Origin: Bacteroidia bacterium
Lineage (GTDB): Bacteria; Bacteroidota; Bacteroidia; Bacteroidales; GCA-2748055
Length of the DNA: 6,734 nt
NCBI GenBank assembly: GCA_004525825.1
Contig: SPBY01000158.1
Span: 1 to 6,734 of the forward strand
Direction of reading: 5' to 3'
This document shows, piece by piece, positions 1 to 5,079 of the stretch; within the stretch, counting starts at the first letter, position 1; every line of letters begins with the position of its first letter. The notes beneath the pieces were generated by a model, which searched no databases, was not told where the DNA came from, and worked only from the letters and a program-made list of their open reading frames with translations. A program made the position numbers and the translations under genes.

Positions 1-288
1 TATCATCTCTGGTGGGATCCCGATCTGGAGAAGGAAATCAAACGATGTGGAGAGCTGGGAAAGATATTTGCCTTCCATATCTGTGACTGGAAAGTCCCCA
101 CAGCTGATTTTCTGAATGACCGTGAAATCATGGGCAAAGGATGCATTCCTGTTTCCCGGATCAAACAATGGGTGGAGGAAGCAGGATTCATTGGCTTTAA
201 CGAAGTGGAGATCTTCTCAAACCATTACTGGAAAATGGACCTGGACGAGTACCTTGAAGAAATCATTACTGGATACAATAACTGTTAG
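1..288 (+). CDS. Sugar phosphate isomerase/epimerase, xylose isomerase-like TIM barrel (C-terminal part; 5' end outside window)
   Basis: Open from the first base in frame 1 for 95 codons to a TAG stop; the start lies upstream of the window. The fragment shows the C-terminal signature of the AP-endonuclease-2/xylose isomerase-like TIM-barrel family: YHLWWDP at residues 1-7, HICDWKVP at 26-33, a DRxxMGxG segment at 40-47, and NEVEIFS at 67-73. In this family the late strand and DR-loop segments supply substrate and metal contacts, and the second Glu of EVEIFS is a usual metal ligand; that part is family knowledge. Members interconvert sugars, sugar phosphates or cyclitols in the cytoplasm using a divalent metal. 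The substrate cannot be told from this part. A hairpin follows the stop and a 132-base gap separates it from the YceI gene, so it is probably not part of the redox locus. The family is well recognised; the exact activity is unknown. Confidence 0.85.
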   Translation, partial: YHLWWDPDLEKEIKRCGELGKIFAFHICDWKVPTADFLNDREIMGKGCIPVSRIKQWVEEAGFIGFNEVEIFSNHYWKMDLDEYLEEIITGYNNC

Positions 289-307
289 AAGCATTTCGGT
301 TATGCTT
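289..307 (+). terminator. Possible weak terminator hairpin after the epimerase gene
   Basis: AAGCAT (289-294) and ATGCTT (302-307) are perfect inverted repeats around a 7-base loop TTCGGTT, starting immediately after the TAG stop. Only a short T run follows (CTTTAAAC), and the stem is short, so this is a weak intrinsic terminator at best. Its position fits an end to the upstream transcription unit. Confidence 0.4.
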
Positions 308-420
308 TAAACAAGATATTAACCATAAAAATATAATTGAAGTCTTTGAATTGTCAGGATTGACTTTTCTAAACGTCTAATGCTTCAAAGTATGAAAAAT
401 CATTAAAAAAAATAGAAATA
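308..420. other. Intergenic AT-rich leader upstream of the YceI gene
   Basis: About 110 non-coding bases that probably hold the promoter and leader of the YceI gene. I found no convincing TAnnTTTG -7 element with a -33 TTG. The last 30 bases before the ATG are strongly A-rich, which is common as a translation enhancer in Bacteroidota in place of a Shine-Dalgarno sequence. A small inverted repeat GTCA-GGAT-TGAC (353-364) is present, but it does not match the Crp-type operator found further down. Confidence 0.4.
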
Positions 421-990
421 ATGAAAACGCAAAATTTAAGATTATTCCTGGCAGTTGTACTTGCAACACTTAGTATTATGACACAGGCCCAGGACCGGTA
501 TGTGAGTTCTAAAACGCACATTAAATTTTATTCGACCACTCCTGTTGAGGATATTGAAGCAAATAATTATGCTTCGGTAAGTACCATTGATCACCGCACT
601 GGTGAAGTGGTGTTTTCCGTTCCCATTCAAAGTTTTGAATTTGAAAAAGCGATGATGCAGGAACACTTCAATAACGAGCATTTCCTGGAGTCAAATGTAT
701 ATCCCAAAGCAAAATTCAAAGCGACCATCACAAATCTGGATGCGATTGATTTTACAAAAAATGGAGAATACCAGGCAGTAATTGAAGGTGAAATGACCAT
801 CAAGGACAAAACCAATCCCCTGAAAGAATCAGGAACCATTACGGTAAAGGATCAGTCTTTGACAGTAAATGCCGTTTTTAATCTGGTTTTGGCCGATTAT
901 GGCATTACTTTCAATGATTCAGAAATGGTATCCACAAAGATTGGAAAAAACGTTGAAGTTACAGCGGTTGCTGAATACAGCATCCAATAG
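421..990 (+). CDS. YceI-like family secreted lipid/polyisoprenoid-binding protein
   Basis: 189 residues, the usual length for a YceI-like lipocalin-fold protein. Residues 1-23 form a Sec signal peptide (charged start, hydrophobic core LFLAVVLATLSI, T-Q-A before the likely cleavage), so the mature protein should be periplasmic or secreted. The mature part has the family hallmarks: an early beta segment SSKTHIKFYS, a central FSVPIQSFEFEKAMMQEHF, then FNNEHFLESNVYPKAKFK, which is the HF-x4-F-L/M-E-x3-YP-x-A-x-F signature. No cysteine is present. YceI proteins bind isoprenoid or other lipid molecules in a long barrel cavity, including quinone-like or isoprenoid tails in characterised cases; the ligand here is unknown. 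An A-rich leader precedes the ATG and there is no clear Shine-Dalgarno. It is 63 bases upstream of the next gene, with two small hairpins between. Given the redox genes downstream, a quinone or isoprenoid ligand is an attractive inference. Confidence 0.92.
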   Translation: MKTQNLRLFLAVVLATLSIMTQAQDRYVSSKTHIKFYSTTPVEDIEANNYASVSTIDHRTGEVVFSVPIQSFEFEKAMMQEHFNNEHFLESNVYPKAKFKATITNLDAIDFTKNGEYQAVIEGEMTIKDKTNPLKESGTITVKDQSLTVNAVFNLVLADYGITFNDSEMVSTKIGKNVEVTAVAEYSIQ

Positions 991-1002
991 TTATTCTAAT
1001 AT

Positions 1003-1029
1003 TGGCGCTCAGCGCCAGAAGCTCTGCTT
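1003..1029 (+). other. Tandem small hairpins between the YceI gene and the next gene
   Basis: TGGCGC-TCA-GCGCCA (1003-1017) is a perfect 6-bp, GC-rich stem with a 3-base loop. It is followed at once by AAGC-TCT-GCTT (1019-1029). Only a three-T run ends the second stem, so this is not a strong terminator. It may be an attenuating or mRNA-stabilising element that sets the level of YceI apart from the genes below. Function is inferred from structure and position only. Confidence 0.4.
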
Positions 1030-1053
1030 TAAGAACTTGATTACATTTGGAAT

Positions 1054-1854
1054 ATGCAAGAATACAATACTATTGACAGGCAGTTTCATTGGCTCAGCCA
1101 GCTTATTGCAAAAGCAAACAGGGCTTATGTACCTGAGCAGGAAGACGAGAGCCACACCAATCTCTATTTTGATCCGCTTGAGATACGCATACAGGGCCGC
1201 TGGATTGATGCCCCGAAAGGGAAAATAATTCTCGCTCTGAACTTACACTCACTTTCTTTCCAATGGCTGGATGCAAAGCAGAAGATATTGCATGAGGTAC
1301 CTGTGCTTAACAAGACTGCGGAACAGTTGGAGAAAAGTGTAAGCGAATATCCCGGATCATTAAATATGAGTACTGAGGCGTTTTTGCGGCCACTACTACA
1401 TGAAATTACTGACTACAAAATTGAAAAATTAAATAGAACAGATATTTCAGATGAAGGTCTCAGGCGCTGGGTCTATTTTCGCGTTCTGGCCAATTGGGCC
1501 TGTCAGGATATGCTGGGTTATATGCAATTGCAAAGTGAGATCCGCATCTGGCCGCATCATTTTGACACGGGCATCTATATCCAGGTGAAAGCTAGTCTTG
1601 GACTGGGATTTGGACTGGCCATGGAGGACACTATGGTGGGACAAGCCTATTTTTACATGTCGGGATATCATGGTGAGTCCCCCATTTCCTATCAGAATCT
1701 TAAGCCATTAAATGCAGGGAAATGGGTAAGCGGTGAGCACTGGAATGGTGCAGTTCTGCCATTAAATGAAGTTTCGGGTTCTTCCAGTGAGGAAGCACTG
1801 AAAATAATCCACATATTCATTAAAGAGACAACTAGCTGGTTTCTGAATAATTAA
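1054..1854 (+). CDS. Unrecognised cytoplasmic protein with a WPHHFD motif, paired with the Rieske-ThDP fusion
   Basis: I do not recognise a named family for this 266-residue protein. It has no signal peptide and no membrane segment, so it should be cytoplasmic. The N-terminal half (about 35-85) alternates beta-type segments with LHSLSFQWLD at 64-73. A helical middle follows, with RRWVYFRVLANWACQDML at 137-154. The C-terminal half carries distinctive polar motifs: IRIWPHHFDTG (163-173), a glycine-rich GLGFGLAMEDT (183-193), an aromatic strand QAYFYMSGYHGE (197-208) and a late EHWNGAVLP (228-236). The WPHHFD and trailing HWNGA recall the WPEHFD...FWN pattern of DUF5996-like proteins, but that resemblance is from memory and weak. 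The clustered His/Asp/Glu could form a metal or catalytic site (inference). The start at 1054 gives the full open frame; the Shine-Dalgarno is poor. Its stop is 3 bases before the next ATG, so the two are almost certainly co-transcribed and probably act together. Confidence 0.8.
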   Translation: MQEYNTIDRQFHWLSQLIAKANRAYVPEQEDESHTNLYFDPLEIRIQGRWIDAPKGKIILALNLHSLSFQWLDAKQKILHEVPVLNKTAEQLEKSVSEYPGSLNMSTEAFLRPLLHEITDYKIEKLNRTDISDEGLRRWVYFRVLANWACQDMLGYMQLQSEIRIWPHHFDTGIYIQVKASLGLGFGLAMEDTMVGQAYFYMSGYHGESPISYQNLKPLNAGKWVSGEHWNGAVLPLNEVSGSSSEEALKIIHIFIKETTSWFLNN

Positions 1855-1857
1855 ATC

Positions 1858-3801
1858 ATGAATAAGCGACTTTCCTGGCACAAAGTCCTGAACAGCAAAT
1901 CTGATTTGGCAGTGGACCGTGTAATGACGGTTACTGTAAATAATAAACAGTTTGCACTTTCAAATTTTGAAGGAAAGATTTGTGCGCTGGATAATCATTG
2001 TCCCCATCAGGGAGGGCCTTTAGGAGAAGGAAGCATTGAAAACGGAATACTTCGTTGTCCCTGGCATGGCTGGGACTACCATCCCTGCACGGGAAAAGCC
2101 CCGGGATTTGACGATGGCGTCGAATCCCATCCTGTAGAGGAGAGGGAAGATGGTATTTTTCTGGGAATCTACGAAGAAGAAGCTCATGAAACCACCATTT
2201 CCGACATCATGGCAGAAACCATGGTGAACTGGGGGGTGGATACAGTTTTTGGGATGGTAGGCCATTCAAACCTTGGTTTGGCTGATGCACTCAGAAGGCA
2301 GCAGGAGAAAGGAAAGCTCAAATACATAGCCATCCGGCATGAAGGGGCTGGAGCTTTTGCTGCCAGTGCCTATGGAAAACTGACAGGAAAACCTGCAGCA
2401 TGTTTCTCCATAGCCGGACCCGGTGCCACCAATATGTATACAGGGTTATGGGATGCTAAGGTCGACCGTGCCCCCATTCTTGCATTAACCGGACAGGTTG
2501 CCACGCAGGTGGTCGGGACAGGTAATTTTCAGGAAGTGGACCTGGTTAGGGCATTTCAAACGGTCGCTGAATTCAATCATCGGGTACAGAAGGACAGTCA
2601 GCATACCGAACTGATGGCATTAGCCATCAAACATGCCATACTGAAAAGGGATGTGTCGCATTTAACCTTTCCTGATGAAGTACAAGGGATTCAGGCTAAA
2701 AATGCTGAGGCTCAGACTCCTGAGGGAAGAATGAGCGCGCAGCAGATTGTCCCGCCAAGAGAAAGTATTGAAAAAGCACTATCTCTGATCGAAAAGGCAA
2801 AAAGACCGGTCATCGTGGTGGGGCATGGGGCACGTTTTCACATGGAAGGGATTACTGGGTTTGCCGAACAGTTGAACGCACCCGTATTGACCACCTTTAA
2901 AGGGAAAGGGTTGATACCGGATCATCATCCCCTGGCAGCTGGGGTTCTGGGAAGAAGCGGGACTCCCGTAGCATCGTGGTTTATGAACGAGAGTGACCTG
3001 CTCATTGTGTTGGGTGCTTCATTCAGTAATCATACAGGCATTACTCCAAAAAAGCCAACCATTCAGGTGGATTTTGATCCGCTGGCATTGAGTAAATTTC
3101 ATAAAATTGATGCTCCCGTATGGGGTGAGATATCGATCACTGTTGAAATTTTTGCGGAAGCGCTAAAAAACAAGACACATAATATCGATCAACGGCCAGA
3201 ACTGACTCAACGGTGGAAAATTTGGAGAGAGGAAAAGCTTAAACGGCTGGACGAAGATCATGGTAAGGGGGTAAGCTCAGTGGCAGTTTTCGACACCCTT
3301 TCTTCAATGGCACCTGAAAATGCAGTTATATGCGTGGATGTGGGAAACAATGCCTATTCGCTGGGCAGGTATTTTGAATGCAGGAAACAGAGTTTTCTCA
3401 TGTCTGGTTATCTGGGATCCATTGGTTTTGCATTTCCGGCTGCATTGGGAGCCTGGGCAGCGACCAGGGGCAATCGACCGGTACTTGCCGTGGCAGGTGA
3501 TGGTGGTTTTGCTCAATATATGGCAGAATTGGTCACCTCGGTAAAATACAATATGGATATCAAACTGATCTTGTTAAATAACGGGGAGCTGGGTAAGATA
3601 AGCAAGGAACAGAGATCTGGAGGCTTTGAAAAATTTGCCACGGATCTGCACAATCCCGATTTTGCCGAATTTGCAAGCGGTTGTGGAGCAATGGGTATCC
3701 GGGTAGAAAACAAGAGTGATTTGAAGGAAGCAATGAAAAAAGTATTAAACCATCCCGGGACAGCTGTACTGGAAATAATGACAGATGTGAATCTGTTATA
3801 A
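1858..3801 (+). CDS. Rieske [2Fe-2S] domain fused to a pyruvate oxidase-like thiamine diphosphate enzyme
   Basis: 647 residues, about 100 longer than the core of a pyruvate oxidase/acetolactate synthase-type protein because of an N-terminal Rieske domain (about 3-105). Cluster ligands are visible: C48-P-H50 and C67-P-W-H70, with GG after the first pair and HGW after the second, the ferredoxin/oxygenase subtype. The ThDP enzyme follows in standard order: PYR domain about 112-280 with catalytic-type Glu162 in RHEGAGAFAASAYGKLTG; a middle domain about 300-435 (PVIVVGHGA, FKGKGLIPDHHP, DLLIVLGASFS, IQVDFDP); and PP domain about 460-645 with GDGG at 547-550 and NN at 574-575, the Mg-ThDP motif. 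GTGNFQEVD in the PYR domain resembles the corresponding PoxB segment. Family members decarboxylate 2-oxoacids; PoxB passes electrons from FAD to quinone. Substrate, and whether FAD is bound, cannot be read here. The chain ends right after the PP core, lacking PoxB's C-terminal membrane-binding tail. There is no signal peptide, so it is cytoplasmic. It is co-transcribed with the gene 3 bases upstream. Confidence 0.92.
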   Translation: MNKRLSWHKVLNSKSDLAVDRVMTVTVNNKQFALSNFEGKICALDNHCPHQGGPLGEGSIENGILRCPWHGWDYHPCTGKAPGFDDGVESHPVEEREDGIFLGIYEEEAHETTISDIMAETMVNWGVDTVFGMVGHSNLGLADALRRQQEKGKLKYIAIRHEGAGAFAASAYGKLTGKPAACFSIAGPGATNMYTGLWDAKVDRAPILALTGQVATQVVGTGNFQEVDLVRAFQTVAEFNHRVQKDSQHTELMALAIKHAILKRDVSHLTFPDEVQGIQAKNAEAQTPEGRMSAQQIVPPRESIEKALSLIEKAKRPVIVVGHGARFHMEGITGFAEQLNAPVLTTFKGKGLIPDHHPLAAGVLGRSGTPVASWFMNESDLLIVLGASFSNHTGITPKKPTIQVDFDPLALSKFHKIDAPVWGEISITVEIFAEALKNKTHNIDQRPELTQRWKIWREEKLKRLDEDHGKGVSSVAVFDTLSSMAPENAVICVDVGNNAYSLGRYFECRKQSFLMSGYLGSIGFAFPAALGAWAATRGNRPVLAVAGDGGFAQYMAELVTSVKYNMDIKLILLNNGELGKISKEQRSGGFEKFATDLHNPDFAEFASGCGAMGIRVENKSDLKEAMKKVLNHPGTAVLEIMTDVNLL

Positions 3802-3927
3802 TATCCTTGCGATAAGCCTACTATTTTATCCTTGGCAGATGGAGGCTGTTTTCAATTGCCCGATCCCATTATCATACAGTTCTATAAGCGCTGGAAATCT
3901 GACAAATTTTGTTGTAACTTTCTACGG
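3802..3927. other. Intergenic region carrying the regulator's likely promoter
   Basis: This 126-base stretch separates the fusion enzyme from the regulator. It can be read in frame with the regulator from a TTG at 3832, but that extension (rich in Cys, Trp, Phe and Lys, with no family resemblance) covers what looks like a promoter, so I treat it as non-coding. AGCCT (3815-3819) and AGGCT (3843-3847) could pair across a 23-base loop. No U-tract follows, so a terminator is not supported. Confidence 0.5.
3891..3922 (+). promoter_or_regulatory. Bacteroidota-type promoter of the Crp/Fnr regulator, near-leaderless
   Basis: TAACTTTC (3915-3922) matches the TAnnTTTG -7 consensus at all but the last base. 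A CTG at 3891-3893 lies 21 bases upstream, where the -33 TTG is expected. Transcription from this box would begin around 3926-3928, essentially at the ATG at 3928, giving a leaderless or near-leaderless mRNA. An 11-base palindrome ACAAA-T-TTTGT (3902-3912) fills the spacer, a suitable position for a repressor. The promoter call is inference from motif and spacing. Confidence 0.5.
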
Positions 3928-4548
3928 ATGATTACTGCTGAAAATATCGCCCTTTTCTCATTCGAACGGGACCTGCTTGATGAATTAAATGATTTGGAAG
4001 TCCTTGAATTCCAAGCGGGCACCCTAATTCTTAAGGAGCATGAATACATCAAAGTGATTCCCCTGGTACTTGAAGGATCTATTAAGCTTCGAAAATTGGA
4101 TCCTACTGGCCGTGAGATCATTTTCTACCACATCGAACCCGGCGAAAGCTGCATACTTTCTATTAACTCCTGCCTTTCCAACAAGGAGAGTCAAGCTGAA
4201 GCCATCATTGAGAAGAATACCCGCATTATTGCTGTTGAAGCAGATAGAATCCGAGGCTGGCTGGACAAATACTCAACCTGGAGGAAGTTTGTCGTAAAGT
4301 TGCATTACGAAAGGATGGCTGAACTGATGACCTTGGTGGATCAGGTCTTATTCAAAAGTGTTGATACCAGGCTTATACTGTATCTGAAGGGGCATACAGT
4401 AAACAATGAACTGGAAATAACACATCAGCAACTCGCCGGTGAGCTGGGGACAGCCAGAGAGGTAATATCGCGTCTTCTGAAGCAAATGGAGAAAGAAGGC
4501 ATGATCTCGATGGAGCGTGGTAAAATCAAAATTATCAAGCCTTTGTGA
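3928..4548 (+). CDS. Crp/Fnr-family transcriptional regulator with a cysteine pair in the sensor domain
   Basis: 206 residues from ATG 3928, typical for the family. I prefer this to the TTG at 3832, which would add 32 unlike residues and overlap the promoter. The N-terminal cNMP-binding-type beta-roll spans about 8-110, with AGTLILKEHEYIKVIPLVLEGSIKL-type strands around 30-54 and GRE at 61-63. A long dimerisation helix covers about 118-145. The C-terminal winged helix-turn-helix spans about 146-205, with helices ITHQQLAGELG and TAREVISRLLKQMEKEG. Arg177, Glu178 and Arg182 align with the Crp DNA-reading residues Arg180, Glu181 and Arg185, which predicts TGTGA-type half-sites. The only cysteines are 75 and 82, in GESCILSINSCLS, so there is no Fnr-type four-Cys iron-sulfur set. 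The beta-roll segment around Cys75/Cys82 resembles a Crp/Fnr subgroup I associate with redox or sulfur genes; a thiol/disulfide or ligand-binding role is inference. A matching operator overlaps the stop codon, so it probably controls the genes that follow. Confidence 0.92.
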   Translation: MITAENIALFSFERDLLDELNDLEVLEFQAGTLILKEHEYIKVIPLVLEGSIKLRKLDPTGREIIFYHIEPGESCILSINSCLSNKESQAEAIIEKNTRIIAVEADRIRGWLDKYSTWRKFVVKLHYERMAELMTLVDQVLFKSVDTRLILYLKGHTVNNELEITHQQLAGELGTAREVISRLLKQMEKEGMISMERGKIKIIKPL

Positions 4549-4562
4549 CCCAGGTCACCAAG
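4541..4562 (+). promoter_or_regulatory. Crp-type operator overlapping the regulator's stop codon
   Basis: GTGACC-CA-GGTCAC (4545-4558) is a perfect inverted repeat. It extends on both sides to CTT/AAG after one mismatched pair, so 20 of 22 arm positions are symmetric if the two central bases are left out of the pairing. Read as a Crp site it is TGTGA-CCCAGG-TCACC, one base from the TGTGA-N6-TCACA consensus. The TGA stop of the regulator (4546-4548) lies inside it. There is no T-run after it and the perfect loop would be only 2 bases, so an intrinsic terminator is unlikely. It lies upstream of the envelope operon. Confidence 0.65.
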
Positions 4563-4581
4563 ATTTCCAAGCATTCTTCCT

Positions 4582-4589
4582 TATATTTA
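4582..4589 (+). promoter_or_regulatory. Candidate -7 element for the envelope redox operon
   Basis: TATATTTA matches TAnnTTTG except at the last base. No -33 TTG is found 19-21 bases upstream, as expected for an activator-dependent promoter. If transcription starts about 4 bases downstream (near 4593), the operator centre at 4551.5 falls at about -41.5, the classic class II Crp position. This leaves a leader of about 40 bases before the ATG at 4633. A second, poorer candidate is TAATTTAG at 4603-4610. Confidence 0.45.
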
Positions 4590-4632
4590 GATTAAATAAA
4601 AATAATTTAGTCTTTATGAATAATTAAAAGCG

Positions 4633-5058
4633 ATGAACAGAAGAGAATTAATCAGAAACCTTGCTACCGGAAGCGTAGCACTTTTCGTTGTTCCGGCTGT
4701 CCTTACCTCCTGTGCGAAGGATGATCCCGATCCGGATCCTAATCCCAATCCGAACCCGGGTGTACTCACTATTGATCTGACCAATGCCAAATACGGCAGT
4801 CTTGTACCCGACGGTGGTTTTTATGTTGACCAGGGAGTAATCGTTATTAATACAGGAGATGGATTCATTGCATTATCCAGCGTATGTACCCACCAGGGTT
4901 GTCGGGTTTCATACAACCACGGCAATGGTAATCTCCCTTGTCCGTGCCATGGTTCAATATTTAGTACCACGGGTTCTGTTTTGCACGGACCAGCAAATTC
5001 CCCTTTAGCGAAATATGTTGTAGTACAGGAAGGCGATATTCTAACTATTGTACACTAA
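4633..5058 (+). CDS. Rieske [2Fe-2S] lipoprotein, bc1-type cluster site
   Basis: 141 residues. The start NRRELIRNL is a twin-arginine-like export signal, followed by a hydrophobic stretch 14-24 and a lipobox LTSC, with Cys27 as the lipid-modified residue. A linker of alternating Asp/Asn and Pro (about 31-42) leads to a small Rieske domain. Cluster ligands are visible: C85-T-H87 and C103-P-C-H106, with C90 and C105 forming the extra disulfide typical of high-potential bc1/QcrA-type Rieske proteins, and GPA at 119-121 matching the conserved Pro loop. Twin-arginine export fits a cluster loaded in the cytoplasm. Residues after Cys27 (AKDD) resemble the K-D/E-D/E surface-lipoprotein export signal of Bacteroidota, so it may sit on the outer face of the outer membrane (inference). 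It is far shorter than a true QcrA and no cytochrome b gene is adjacent in the window, so it is a stand-alone electron carrier. It is the first gene of a run of four closely spaced genes. Confidence 0.92.
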   Translation: MNRRELIRNLATGSVALFVVPAVLTSCAKDDPDPDPNPNPNPGVLTIDLTNAKYGSLVPDGGFYVDQGVIVINTGDGFIALSSVCTHQGCRVSYNHGNGNLPCPCHGSIFSTTGSVLHGPANSPLAKYVVVQEGDILTIVH

Positions 5059-5079
5059 ATTTGTATTCCAGTCAAGCAA

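Noticed and set aside
353..364. GTCA-GGAT-TGAC inverted repeat upstream of the YceI gene as a second Crp/Fnr site
   Set aside because: The arms are only 4 bases and do not fit TGTGA-N6-TCACA or TTGAT-N4-ATCAA, so it is probably chance.
869..1228. 119-codon + strand open frame overlapping the YceI gene end and the next gene start
   Set aside because: It lies in another frame over two better-supported genes, its protein has no recognisable motif, and the downstream gene is clearly coding in its own frame.
3832..3927. TTG-initiated 32-residue N-terminal extension of the Crp/Fnr regulator
   Set aside because: The extension has no likeness to the family, and it covers a promoter-like TAnnTTTG box. 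The ATG at 3928 gives the normal length of 206 residues.
4541..4562. The palindrome after the regulator gene as an intrinsic terminator
   Set aside because: The perfect form has only a 2-base loop, the relaxed stem has 4 pairs, and no T-run follows. It matches a Crp-type operator better.
4617..4628. Three-codon reading frame ATG-AAT-AAT-TAA just before the Rieske gene
   Set aside because: Too short to call a leader peptide. It could arise by chance in an AT-rich leader, and no ribosome-binding site precedes it.
4723..4760. Repeat-like DNA in the Asp/Asn-Pro linker as a mobile element or CRISPR trace
   Set aside because: It is in frame, encodes a dipeptide-repeat linker after a lipobox, and has no spacer-repeat layout. 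There are no CRISPR arrays, tRNA or rRNA genes, or insertion sequences that I can see in the window.
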